Positions 17,908 through 26,674 of a stretch of DNA of 64,000 nucleotides are shown piece by piece. The notes under the pieces are model-generated. The model did not search any database. It was not told the origin of the DNA and saw only the letters and a list, made by a program, of their open reading frames with translations. Each line of letters starts with the position of its first letter. Positions within the stretch are counted from its first letter, which is position 1. The position numbers were made by a program, and so were the translations under genes. Origin of the DNA: Hazenella coriacea (lineage in GTDB: Bacteria > Bacillota > Bacilli > Thermoactinomycetales > Thermoactinomycetaceae); assembly GCF_004341825.1 (NCBI RefSeq), contig NZ_SMAG01000005.1, positions 62,001 through 126,000 on the forward strand. The letters run 5' to 3'.

Positions 17908-18522
17908 ATCTCAGCCGATGTAGAACAAGCTAAAAAGCAGCTATCGGAAATTTTATCCGATCCTGAATTTGGTAGGAAAAACCCAAACTCGGATAGTCTG
18001 AATTTAGATAGAAGTCCGTTTAAATTTCCAGATTGGAATCTGTCTCTGCCGGAAGAAATGATTTGGGGAGTGTACATATTTATAGGCGTCATTGTTCTAC
18101 TTCTCTTTATTTGGGTCGTTCGGATTATCTGGGTTCAGCGTCTGTTTAATAAGTCCTCATCCACAAGAAAAAGTTCAGCATCTAAAGGTTTTGAGCTGGG
18201 CTTTCATGATGGATGGGAGCGTTCCAAGCAGATGGCTGCTGAAGGAAACTATCGGATGGCCATTCGATTTCTATTTCAATATATACTTCATTTTACTGGG
18301 GATAAACGAAAAATTATTTTGCAGATTGATAAAACCAATGGGGAGTATCGGAAAGAGATACAACAAACATGGGCAATTCAAGCAGGGCCTTTCCGTTCTC
18401 TAACTAGTCAATTCGATGAAGTATGGTATGGTCAAAAACAAGCTACAGAACATGATTTTCAAGAATATCAACAAGAGGTTGGATCCTTTATAGAAAAGGG
18501 GGAACAAAATGAAGCGAAGTAA
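17908..18522 (+). CDS. DUF4129 domain-containing protein (apparent AUC start)
   Basis: About 204 residues: a short N-terminal region (AKKQLSEILSDPEF), one membrane helix near residues 52-75, and a C-terminal cytoplasmic DUF4129 domain (YRMAIRFLFQYILHF...) typical of proteins beside MoxR ATPases. A GTG at 17899 lies inside the ribosome site; the near-perfect anti-16S match GGAGGTGATC ends four bases before an in-frame ATC (17908), the better placed start. The end overlaps the DUF4350 gene by 14 bases. Confidence 0.8.
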   Translation: MSADVEQAKKQLSEILSDPEFGRKNPNSDSLNLDRSPFKFPDWNLSLPEEMIWGVYIFIGVIVLLLFIWVVRIIWVQRLFNKSSSTRKSSASKGFELGFHDGWERSKQMAAEGNYRMAIRFLFQYILHFTGDKRKIILQIDKTNGEYRKEIQQTWAIQAGPFRSLTSQFDEVWYGQKQATEHDFQEYQQEVGSFIEKGEQNEAK

Positions 18523-19771
18523 AACGTGGATTTTGTTCATCCCCGCAATGATCGTTTGTGGGATTATCGCTTTCGCTTTATCCCAATGGTTTACAGTTCC
18601 TAGCAAGCTTCCTTATTCCGTAGAGAGCCCTAAGAATACAGGAGTTAAAGCTCTATACTTGTTATTACAAAAAAGAAATAACCAGGTGGGTATTTGGAAT
18701 CAAGATTATACTAATCTTCCTAAGAGTACAAATGACACTCTGATGATGATTCACCCACAAGAGAAACCTCCTAATCAAGAGCAAATGCAACATCTATTGA
18801 ACTGGGTGGAAAAAGGAAACCAAATTGTCTTATGGGATGCTCCAAAGAATAGCTGGGCGAAAAGCTTTCAATTTAATACAAGTTCTTGTAAATCATTGAT
18901 AAGCTTCCGCGAAACCATCCCTAAGATAGATAATCCTTGGTTGAAAGAGATTAAAAGTATGAAATGGTCGAATGATTGTATTACTCCCTCAAAAGAGATT
19001 AAACCCATTATTGTTAGTCAACACGATGAGATTTTGGTTGCCAGTCGAAGTGTAGGTAAAGGGAGTATTGTTTTTATTCCAGACTCAGAGATGTTAGCGA
19101 ATAAAAAAATAGATCACGATGATCATATTTTATTACCACTTGCTTTTGTAGATGGAGGAGAGGGGAAGGTTTGGTTCGATGAAACCATTCATTCATGGCC
19201 TCCAAAATTAGTTGCTTCTCCAGAGAAAAAGCAGCCCCTATCTTTGGATGTTTCTTCAAAAGACGAGACTGATCCTACGATTTTTAACTTGTTACAACAA
19301 GATGTTTGGCTCATTTTTATTGAACTGTTGATACTGCTTGTATTATTGTTGTATGCAAAAGGAAAACGGTTTGCGGCTCCTCGTTTTGAAGAAGTTAAGG
19401 AGCAACGGAATGCACTGGAATATATCGAAACTTTGACTAAATGGTATCAACGAATGAACTTAAGAAATGAGATCCTATACGGTCAATTTGAACGTTTACA
19501 ATCACAAATTTTACTCAGTTTCTATCTGCCAGAAGACGTTTCACCTCAGCTACTTCATCAACAATTAGAACAAGGGCTTGGGGCGGAATTCTGTCAGAGA
19601 TATAAAGAAATGACTCTTTTCATAACGCAACTAAAAAAATCAAAACAAAAGATTGCTCAAAATTCCTTTATGGAGTGGAGTCTAAAAATAGATAGTTTGC
19701 GAAGGGAGCTGGAGCAGTGGAAAGCTACACCACCAACCTCAATCGAATCCAAGCAGTTACTGAACAAGTGA
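18509..19771 (+). CDS. DUF4350 domain-containing membrane protein
   Basis: 420 residues. A membrane helix at 6-26, an extracytoplasmic DUF4350 domain (LPYSVESPKNTGVKALYLLL...WVEKGNQIVLW) with a glutamine-amidotransferase-like fold, a second helix near 262-282 (VWLIFIELLILLVLLLYAKG), and a C-terminal helical cytoplasmic region. Part of the MoxR-DUF58-DUF4129 operon. ATG 18509 is within the 3' end of the DUF4129 gene, behind AAGGGGGAACAAA. Its 3' end overlaps the MoxR gene by 55 bases. Confidence 0.82.
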   Translation: MKRSKTWILFIPAMIVCGIIAFALSQWFTVPSKLPYSVESPKNTGVKALYLLLQKRNNQVGIWNQDYTNLPKSTNDTLMMIHPQEKPPNQEQMQHLLNWVEKGNQIVLWDAPKNSWAKSFQFNTSSCKSLISFRETIPKIDNPWLKEIKSMKWSNDCITPSKEIKPIIVSQHDEILVASRSVGKGSIVFIPDSEMLANKKIDHDDHILLPLAFVDGGEGKVWFDETIHSWPPKLVASPEKKQPLSLDVSSKDETDPTIFNLLQQDVWLIFIELLILLVLLLYAKGKRFAAPRFEEVKEQRNALEYIETLTKWYQRMNLRNEILYGQFERLQSQILLSFYLPEDVSPQLLHQQLEQGLGAEFCQRYKEMTLFITQLKKSKQKIAQNSFMEWSLKIDSLRRELEQWKATPPTSIESKQLLNK

Positions 19772-20676
19772 TTGAGCAAATGGGTCAATCTGTCATTGGA
19801 CAAGAGAAAAACATTCGTGTTCTTTGGGCAAGTCTTCTTGTTGGAGGACATGTGTTATTAGAAGGAGTTCCAGGGCTAGGAAAAACTTTGTTAGTTCGAT
19901 CTTTATCACAAATTATAGATACGCCAAGTAATCGGGTTCAATTTACCCCAGACTTGATGCCTTCTGATGTAACAGGTACAAAGGTATTTGACCTTCAATC
20001 AGGGCGTTTTTCATTTCGGAAGGGCCCAATCTTTACTAATATTTTGCTAGCAGATGAGATCAACCGGACCCCACCGAAAACACAGGCAGCTCTATTAGAA
20101 GCGATGGAAGAGAAACAAGTGACGATCGATGGAGAAACATTTTCTCTACCACCACTGTTTTTTGTAGTAGCGACCCAAAACCCAATAGAATATGAGGGAA
20201 CATACGTATTGCCTGAGGCACAGTTAGATCGTTTTTCTGCAAAATTGATCGTTGATTATCCGAATGAAGATCATGAGCGTCAATTACTAGCAAGTCACCA
20301 ATTTAATCAGCGGAGAGAGCAAGTACTTCGTCCTCTCATCTCTGTTGATGAAGTTCTTCAAATAAGAAAAGAGCTGGAGCAAGTTACGGTTGAACCATCT
20401 GTCGTACAATATCTGCTACAAATCATTCGTGCTACACGTAAACATCCGAAAATTTCATTGGGAGCTAGTCCACGTGCGGGTTTAGGTGTTCTTTCTCTGA
20501 GCAAGGTAGAAGCAGCTATGAATGGTCGAGCATTTGTAACGCCAGATGATATTAAAGAAATCATTAAACCAGCATTACGTCACCGGATTATCATGCATCC
20601 AGATAGCGAATTGGAAGGATGGAAAGCGGATGACATTTTGGAAGAGATTGTTCAAACGATCGTTGTTCCGCGGTAA
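19717..20676 (+). CDS. MoxR family AAA+ ATPase
   Basis: 319 residues. Walker A GVPGLGKT near 51-58, Walker B ILLADEINRTPPKTQAALLEAM, sensor 1 VVATQNPIEYEGTY and a C-terminal lid domain with ASPRAGLGVLSLSK. MoxR ATPases act as chaperones for metal-ion or VWA-domain partner assembly; here the DUF58 protein that follows is the likely partner. It starts at GTG 19717 after GGGAGCTGGAGCA, overlapping the DUF4350 gene. Confidence 0.93.
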   Translation: MESYTTNLNRIQAVTEQVIEQMGQSVIGQEKNIRVLWASLLVGGHVLLEGVPGLGKTLLVRSLSQIIDTPSNRVQFTPDLMPSDVTGTKVFDLQSGRFSFRKGPIFTNILLADEINRTPPKTQAALLEAMEEKQVTIDGETFSLPPLFFVVATQNPIEYEGTYVLPEAQLDRFSAKLIVDYPNEDHERQLLASHQFNQRREQVLRPLISVDEVLQIRKELEQVTVEPSVVQYLLQIIRATRKHPKISLGASPRAGLGVLSLSKVEAAMNGRAFVTPDDIKEIIKPALRHRIIMHPDSELEGWKADDILEEIVQTIVVPR

Positions 20677-21991
20677 GGCAGTCATTCCATCCTCACGGTT
20701 CATGATATTGGTTCTCTTCAATGTCTTTGCCACAACAATCAGTGCTTGGTGGGGATGGGGATGGTTATTTTTCTTTTTACTCAATGGAATACTTGTAGGG
20801 TTAGTGATTATTGATCTATGGCTATTGCGAAAGCTTCCTGATTTTTCGGCGTCGAGAAGTGTAGAGGAGCTTTTTGAAATCAAAGAAGATAATCAAGTAA
20901 ATATCACACTAACTACAAATAAACCAGCCTATACACAAATGTGGTTAAGAGATGATTATCCCCACGGATTTCAAGTGAGCCAACGGACGATCCCGATTAA
21001 ATGGTCAGGGGAAACTAGTCAAACGGTCTCTTATCAAGCTCGACCACATCGGCGAGGAAGACACCGTTTTGAGTCTATTCATATCCGTATGGAAAGTTCA
21101 TGGAAACTCATAATCCTGCAAGAGGCATTTTCGGTTTCAGATGAAGTAAAAGTATACCCTCGTCTGGAAAGTTTACGGAAAGTAAGGAAAGGATATTACC
21201 GAAAACAAACCCTTGCTGATGAGACGACACGAATCCAAACGTTTGGAGCAGGACATGAGTTTTCACATATCCGGGAGTATATTCCCGATGATGATCCCCG
21301 TAATATCAACTGGATGGGAACTGCCCGGATAGGTAAATTGGTTAGTAATGTGTATCAACCGGAATCAGGTCAGCAAGTGGCGATCCTGTTAGATTGTGGT
21401 CGACTGATGGGGATTCAAAATGATGGCCAGTCCCAACTAGATCGATCCTTAGAAGCAGCTTTAGGTTATGCAGCGATCGCATTACAACGAGGGGATCGTG
21501 TTAGTTTTTTAGCCTTTTCAGATCGAATACTTCGTTGGGTTCCCCTAGATCAAGGAATGAGTCACATTCAGAAGATCATTGAAGCTTGCTATGATTTAGA
21601 GGCTGGCTATGTTGAATCGGATTATTTACTCCCTCTGGATTTTATTCGTAAGTTTCATCGCAATAAAACGCTAGTTACACTATTCACAGATGCAGCCAAT
21701 ATTGCTTTTTCGGAGACCATGTCTCCATTTATCTCGCGAGTGATGTCTAAACATCTAATCTTAACCGTTTCTATGCAAGATCCACGACTCAAAGATCTAA
21801 GAGCCGCATCACCGAAGATGGAAGAGGATATCTATCGGAATTTTGTCATTGACCAATTTCAAGAAGAACGAAGACAAGTTCTTAAACAATGGAACCACAA
21901 AAAAGTGGTCACACTCGATGTAGAACCACAATATTTGGCTAGTGCAGTAATTCTCTCTTACCTTGAAATACGAGCTCGGTTAGAGAGATAG
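20630..21991 (+). CDS. DUF58 domain-containing protein
   Basis: 453 residues. Two membrane helices near 27-68, a beta-sandwich region with RPHRRGRHRFESI, then the DUF58 signature RIQTFGAGHEFSHIREYIPD with DDPRNINWMGTAR and a VWA-like domain (VAILLDCGRLMG...VSFLAFSD). DUF58 proteins are usual partners of MoxR. ATG 20630 follows GGAAGGATGGAAAGCGG and lies inside the MoxR gene (47-base overlap). A terminator at 22016 ends the operon. Confidence 0.88.
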   Translation: MTFWKRLFKRSLFRGKAVIPSSRFMILVLFNVFATTISAWWGWGWLFFFLLNGILVGLVIIDLWLLRKLPDFSASRSVEELFEIKEDNQVNITLTTNKPAYTQMWLRDDYPHGFQVSQRTIPIKWSGETSQTVSYQARPHRRGRHRFESIHIRMESSWKLIILQEAFSVSDEVKVYPRLESLRKVRKGYYRKQTLADETTRIQTFGAGHEFSHIREYIPDDDPRNINWMGTARIGKLVSNVYQPESGQQVAILLDCGRLMGIQNDGQSQLDRSLEAALGYAAIALQRGDRVSFLAFSDRILRWVPLDQGMSHIQKIIEACYDLEAGYVESDYLLPLDFIRKFHRNKTLVTLFTDAANIAFSETMSPFISRVMSKHLILTVSMQDPRLKDLRAASPKMEEDIYRNFVIDQFQEERRQVLKQWNHKKVVTLDVEPQYLASAVILSYLEIRARLER

Positions 21992-22015
21992 TTGGGAAAT
22001 AGTATAGTTAGGAAG

Positions 22016-22058
22016 AAAAAGCACTCAGATTGCTTATCAAAGCAACTGAGTGCTTTTT
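22016..22058 (+). terminator. Bidirectional terminator between the DUF58 gene and pheA
   Basis: Arms AAAAAGCACTCAG (22016-22028) and CTGAGTGCTTTTT (22046-22058) with an inner TTGCT/AGCAA stem. T-rich on both strands; it serves the two convergent genes. Confidence 0.92.
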
Positions 22059-22067
22059 AGGGAGTAT

Positions 22068-22904
22068 TCAAAGATTAGTGGTTTGATAGCTTCCTAATAC
22101 ATGAACGTCATAGCCAAAGGCTTCAAGGATCGTAATCGCTTTATATGTTTTGGTTTCATGTAATCTACTTTCCATTTCTATGAAGAAGTGATATGTTCCT
22201 AATTTTTTCTTAGTTGGACGAGATTCAATCCAAGTTAGATTTATTGAAAGAGCCGCAAATACATTCAAAATTGAAGATAATACTCCCGAATGATCTTCAC
22301 TCGAAGAGATTAGCATCATCGTTTTATTATTTTTTTGTTCCTGTTGTTTTAAGGTATTGTTGTCTTTACTAACTACAAAAAATCTCGTACGATTTTCACT
22401 ATGATCCTGAATATTTCTTTTTGCTATATGTAAACTACATAATGTAGCAGCAGATTCAGAGGCAATTGCTGCTACTTCTCTTTTTCCATATTCTTTTACA
22501 GCTAAAGCTGCTAAAGAAGAGCTATCAAACTGTCTACTTTTCCATTTGAAACTTCTTATGAATTCATTACATTGTGCAAGAACAGGATAAATAGACCACA
22601 CTTCACGTATTTCATCTAATTGAATTCCTTCATCTACTACTAAAAGGTTCATGGATACTGGAAAAATCACTTCAGCTTCTATAAATAATTTATTCCTTAG
22701 TAATCCATCTGCAGTTGTATTGATCATGCCTTCAATCGAATTTTCAATTGGAACAAAACCCTGATCAGCTTTTAGTTCACTGACAGCTTCGAGGACTTCA
22801 ATAATGGTGTCACATATATACCAATCAATATGATCGGTGGAGAAATATTGAAATGCAGCTTCTTCCGAGAAACTTCCCTGGGGACCTAAATAAGCTACTC
22901 TCAC
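22068..22904 (-). CDS. pheA: Prephenate dehydratase
   Basis: 278 residues: monofunctional PheA. Catalytic domain with MRVAYLGPQGSFSEEAA, the IENSIEGMINTT loop and the NRTRFFVV motif, then an ACT regulatory domain (~195-270, GVLSSILNVFAALSINLTWIES) that would bind phenylalanine as feedback inhibitor. It converts prephenate to phenylpyruvate in phenylalanine synthesis. Starts at GTG 22904 behind AAGGAGTGTTCTTTAA. A terminator-like hairpin in its leader at 22963-22987 suggests attenuation. Confidence 0.95.
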   Translation of the reverse strand: MRVAYLGPQGSFSEEAAFQYFSTDHIDWYICDTIIEVLEAVSELKADQGFVPIENSIEGMINTTADGLLRNKLFIEAEVIFPVSMNLLVVDEGIQLDEIREVWSIYPVLAQCNEFIRSFKWKSRQFDSSSLAALAVKEYGKREVAAIASESAATLCSLHIAKRNIQDHSENRTRFFVVSKDNNTLKQQEQKNNKTMMLISSSEDHSGVLSSILNVFAALSINLTWIESRPTKKKLGTYHFFIEMESRLHETKTYKAITILEAFGYDVHVLGSYQTTNL

Positions 22905-22955
22905 TTAAAGAACACTCCTTTGCTTTCAACTAAGTATTAATTAATGGAATAAATG

Positions 22956-22987
22956 AAAAAAAGCGTCCCCATTCATTGTAGAAACGC
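22956..22987 (-). terminator. Possible attenuator in the pheA leader
   Basis: On the minus strand GCGTTTC pairs with GGGACGC (including G-U pairs) and is followed by seven U residues. It lies upstream of pheA, not after a gene. A short ORF (23004 to 22930, minus) rich in Phe, Tyr and Trp codons runs through it, but it has no convincing ribosome site. Confidence 0.5.
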
Positions 22988-23041
22988 GCCTTTACTTTAA
23001 GCATATTATTTTACAAATTGATATATTAATGTAAGTAAAAC

Positions 23042-23085
23042 GATAAGACGATCCCCCTTATTCATTCTATGAGCATCGTCTTATC
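23042..23085 (-). terminator. Terminator-like hairpin after the MFS gene
   Basis: Perfect 11-bp arms GATAAGACGAT (23042-23052) and ATCGTCTTATC (23075-23085) with a short T-run on the minus strand. It lies about 190 bp after the MFS stop; the stretch 23086-23275 holds nothing I recognise. Confidence 0.6.
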
Positions 23086-23275
23086 ATTTATTATACAGAA
23101 GGTATTAAAATCTAATTAAAGACTGTCTAGGTTTCATCTACAAACCTCTTACATAAAGGATTGATCTGCTATTTTGGTCGCATGAATCTTTGTTGTGTCA
23201 TACAATGAAAATAGGGGATAGCTATTGAAGAAATGTTAAAATACTTGCTTCAATAGGGACTTCTCAAACTTTCAT

Positions 23276-24490
23276 CTAGACATTCTTATTTTTCCACAAT
23301 CCAATTCCTGATAAAAGTAATATAATAGCCAAGCCCGACCAGCCCCAAGTATATCCCTTTAAGTCGGCGATGAATCCAAAAATAGGCGGTGCAAAAATAA
23401 ACGCCAACTGATTTAAGGTGAGTGCAAAACTAATCGTTACTCCAACAGAATCATCAGCTGACGCTTCGGCGACTTCAACGATGAAAAGGCTATATGATCC
23501 AATACCGAAGAAGCCAATCCAACTACTCAGTAAAAATAAGCACCAAAGTGGAAGAGTTTGTAGATCCATCGCTAAAACGAATACGGAAGCAAAAGCCGCT
23601 AGAGCAGAAAATGCAAGCGGTTTTCTCCTGTTCCCTTCTAAAAAATTGTCACTGATGAATGCCAGAATAATTCGTCCCAACACCCCGGAAAATAGCACAA
23701 CTGAAAAAATTTGCCCTGCTAATAAAGGAGATAGTGATTGGCGGTCAGTAAGGAAAACTGTATAGTGCCCAATAATCACCATTTGGAGCGACATCATACA
23801 AATTCCGATTAAAAGAACAGGGTATAAATTTCTATTTTTTATAATTTCTTGTATCTGTTCTCTTAAGGTTTTTACTTGTGATTTAGTCACAGACACCTCT
23901 TCATGAAAAGGAGGCTCTTTATAAAAAATAATAAATAATAGCCCACCAAGGATACAGATTGCTGAGAGTATGTAAACTGCTGTTGGCCAACCATATTTCA
24001 TCGATACAATGGGAATGATCATTCCAGCTACTGCACCGCCGATGGGAATTCCTGTTTGTCGGATTCCTATCGCTAATCCTCGAAGATTTTCCGGAAACCA
24101 TTTCATAATTACTTTGCTTCCACCAGGCAGAGCGGTACTATAAAAAATCCCTGCCAGTGAAAGAGTGAAAAATAACCCGATAAATCCTCCTGATACATTT
24201 ACTGATAGGATGGAAAGACCTAAACAGATAGATCCAGCTCCAATCAACAACCGTTCATTATATCGATCTAGAAGCCCCCCAACAAATAACATGAAAAAAA
24301 GCGGTCCAATACTCACCGCAGATAATAAAATTCCCGTTTCCATTTGAGTAAGATTATATTCCTGCTTCCAAAAATACGATAAAGGACCAACCCCATAGGT
24401 AATAAGGGTGGAACTCGCTTGTGTTCCTGTCGCTAGGAATAAAATCATCCATTTATAAGAGTTACTAGACAAACTCATTTCTTTTCGCAT
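23276..24490 (-). CDS. MFS transporter
   Basis: 404 residues, 12 membrane segments, with the MFS loop-2 motif GGLLDRYNERLLI and a central cytoplasmic loop (~200-215). Of the CynX/NarK-like group of the major facilitator superfamily; the substrate is unknown. The ATG at 24490 follows GGAGGAGGCGTTATAAAAATA with a long gap. It is divergent from a LysR regulator, and a 12-bp perfect palindrome lies between them, so that regulator probably controls it. Confidence 0.85.
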   Translation of the reverse strand: MRKEMSLSSNSYKWMILFLATGTQASSTLITYGVGPLSYFWKQEYNLTQMETGILLSAVSIGPLFFMLFVGGLLDRYNERLLIGAGSICLGLSILSVNVSGGFIGLFFTLSLAGIFYSTALPGGSKVIMKWFPENLRGLAIGIRQTGIPIGGAVAGMIIPIVSMKYGWPTAVYILSAICILGGLLFIIFYKEPPFHEEVSVTKSQVKTLREQIQEIIKNRNLYPVLLIGICMMSLQMVIIGHYTVFLTDRQSLSPLLAGQIFSVVLFSGVLGRIILAFISDNFLEGNRRKPLAFSALAAFASVFVLAMDLQTLPLWCLFLLSSWIGFFGIGSYSLFIVEVAEASADDSVGVTISFALTLNQLAFIFAPPIFGFIADLKGYTWGWSGLAIILLLSGIGLWKNKNV

Positions 24491-24518
24491 TATTTTTATA
24501 ACGCCTCCTCCTTATTTT

Positions 24519-24551
24519 CATTTTATATGAGCATAGATATCATATAAAATG
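24519..24551. promoter_or_regulatory. Perfect inverted repeat, probable LysR operator
   Basis: Arms CATTTTATATGA (24519-24530) and TCATATAAAATG (24540-24551) with a 9-base spacer, and a further related half-site (AAATAAAATGATAT) near 24574-24588. It lies midway between the divergent MFS and LysR genes, as expected for an autoregulated LysR system. Confidence 0.65.
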
Positions 24552-24604
24552 ACTAATAAAGATAGAGATTATCAAATAAAATGATATATTGAGGAGGGGT
24601 TTCA

Positions 24605-25471
24605 CTGGATATTAAAGATCTGATTGTGTTTAAAGAAGTAGCCAAAGAGGGAAGTATTTCACGTGCAGCCAGAAATCTAAACTATGTTCAGTCAAATGTA
24701 ACCATGCGAATCAAACATCTAGAAGAAAAGATTGGAGTTCCCTTATTTTATCGGAATGGAAAAGGTGTTACTTTAAATACGAATGGAGAAATTCTATTAA
24801 CATATGCTAGGCAGATTATATTTTTGATGGAGGAGTCTATAAAATCAGTTCAAAGAAATGTTATGAAACCAATGGGAACTTTGAAAATTGGTTCTACAGA
24901 ATCAACAGCTGCTGTTCGTCTTCCTCCAATTCTCACAAATTACTATTCCACATATCCTGAAGTGGAGTTGATCTTAGAAACGTATAAAACAGATGAACTC
25001 ATTCGACTTGTATTGGACCGAAAACTTGAAGGCGCGTTTATATCAGGAGAGATTCATCACCCCGATTTAACGGCTACTCTATTCAAAAAGGAAGAACTAA
25101 CTCTTGTCTGCCATCAACCTTTATCATGTATTCAAGATATTAATGAAATGAATTTACTAGTATTTAGCCATGGTTGTTATTTTCGCAGTATATTAGAAAA
25201 ATGGATGCGTGAGGAAGGAATACATCCGAAACGAATCCTGGAATTTAGTACAGTTGAGGCCATGATTGGTTGTGTGAAAGCGGGTATGGGGATTGCTGTA
25301 ATTATGAAAGAAATTATGAAAGGTCATGATCATTCCTTAATTTTAATGTCTCTTCCACCCAGTTATTCAACAGTGTCAACTTTTTTTATTACAAGGAAAG
25401 ATGTATTTCATTCGGCCGCATTAGAAAAGTTTATTGAGATGATGAGTGTTCCAAATACTAGTGAGATATGA
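24605..25471 (+). CDS. LysR family transcriptional regulator (apparent CUG start)
   Basis: 288 residues. N-terminal winged helix (SISRAARNLNYVQSNVTMRI... HLEEKIGVPLFYR) followed by a LysR substrate-binding domain (~90-285). The family normally begins MDIKDLxxF; here the frame reads (L)DIKDLIVFKEVA from CTG 24605, eight bases after GGAGG. The first standard in-frame codon, GTG 24626, would lose seven conserved residues and has no ribosome site. It is divergent from the MFS gene, which it probably regulates. A terminator follows. Confidence 0.85.
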   Translation: MDIKDLIVFKEVAKEGSISRAARNLNYVQSNVTMRIKHLEEKIGVPLFYRNGKGVTLNTNGEILLTYARQIIFLMEESIKSVQRNVMKPMGTLKIGSTESTAAVRLPPILTNYYSTYPEVELILETYKTDELIRLVLDRKLEGAFISGEIHHPDLTATLFKKEELTLVCHQPLSCIQDINEMNLLVFSHGCYFRSILEKWMREEGIHPKRILEFSTVEAMIGCVKAGMGIAVIMKEIMKGHDHSLILMSLPPSYSTVSTFFITRKDVFHSAALEKFIEMMSVPNTSEI

Positions 25472-25485
25472 TCTGAAGCGTTGGA

Positions 25486-25539
25486 AATAAAAGACTCTTG
25501 ATTCATTAAAGAGATCCATTGAATCAAGAGTCTTTTATT
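25486..25539. terminator. Bidirectional 20-bp terminator
   Basis: Arms AATAAAAGACTCTTGATTCA (25486-25505) and TGAATCAAGAGTCTTTTATT (25520-25539), perfect over 20 bp, between two convergent LysR genes. Confidence 0.9.
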
Positions 25540-25573
25540 TAATCTGCAACTGTATGCTTGTATGATAATAAGG

Positions 25574-26461
25574 TTACCAAGTATAACCATGGATTTGTTT
25601 CATAAATACATCTCTTAACTTTGATTCGGAATGAAGAGGTAAGAGATAAGACAATCTGCGTTTAAAAGTATCCAGACCACTAATCTTTAAAACGACTAAA
25701 TCCCCTTGTTCTACTTCCTTTCGAACTACCCAATGGGAGAGCATAGATATCCCTAAACCTTGCAATACCATTTCCTTTACTCCGTGATTACTACTAATGA
25801 CCCATTTGTTTTTCACTTTTAATCCCCAAGTCCGAATCATATGAACCATGTAATCACGAGTTCCTGATCCAGATTCACGAGAGATCCATGTTTGGTTTTG
25901 TAAGTCATCGATCTTGAGAGGTTGTTCTAATTGAGCGATTGGATGATTGGCAGAAACAATAAGAACCATTTCATCATTCATAAACGGTTGGATCTGCAAA
26001 TCTTGATAATTCGTATGCCCTTCAATAAAACCTAAATCCAAATGAAAAGTACGCACTCCTTGAACAATCTGTTCTGTATTACCAATCGTTATTTCAGCTT
26101 CGATTTCAGGATGTTTTTGATAAAAGCTTGGGAGGCGGGTAGGTAAGATATACTCTCCAATGGTGTAACTGGCGCCAATTCGAATCAATCCCGAAAGGGT
26201 CTGCTGATACTCTTCAATCTCTTTCTTTGCTTGTTCATACAGCTTTAAGATTTGCTTAGCTCTTTGGTATAAGATTTCTCCTGTGGGTGTGACCTGGAGA
26301 TGTTTGGGTGAGCGTTCCAAAAGACGTGTTTGTAATTCGTTTTCTAGCTGTTTGACTTGCAAGCTTACACTGGGCTGGGAGATTAACAATTTTTCAGCTG
26401 CACGTGTAAAGTTTTTTTCTTCGACGATGGTTACAAAAGTACGCAGTGCGTCGTAATTCAT
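25574..26461 (-). CDS. LysR family regulator (CysL/YeiE-like)
   Basis: 295 residues: winged helix (NFTRAAEKLLISQPSVSLQV... LENELQTRLLER) plus the two-lobed effector domain (LIRIGASYTIGEYILP...). This subgroup includes YeiE and CysL, linked to sulfite/sulfur control. It is divergent from a YeiH-family gene, the same pairing as yeiE/yeiH in other bacteria, so control of that exporter is likely. ATG 26461 follows CGGAGGACTTCTTA. Confidence 0.87.
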   Translation of the reverse strand: MNYDALRTFVTIVEEKNFTRAAEKLLISQPSVSLQVKQLENELQTRLLERSPKHLQVTPTGEILYQRAKQILKLYEQAKKEIEEYQQTLSGLIRIGASYTIGEYILPTRLPSFYQKHPEIEAEITIGNTEQIVQGVRTFHLDLGFIEGHTNYQDLQIQPFMNDEMVLIVSANHPIAQLEQPLKIDDLQNQTWISRESGSGTRDYMVHMIRTWGLKVKNKWVISSNHGVKEMVLQGLGISMLSHWVVRKEVEQGDLVVLKISGLDTFKRRLSYLLPLHSESKLRDVFMKQIHGYTW

Positions 26462-26674
26462 TAAGAAGTCCTCCGTTTATCATTAGAAAAATTAATGGTA
26501 GTAATCAGTTATATATATTTTACTAATTATTAAGTATCTATTATATTCGAAGTTGAAAATATTTCATGTGAATAATTTATGAGGTGAATATGATTGCTTG
26601 CACGAAAGATTGACTACTGACTACTAAAAAATTTATACCAGTAACAAGAGAGAAAGGATGGGAGAGTCAAGCTG

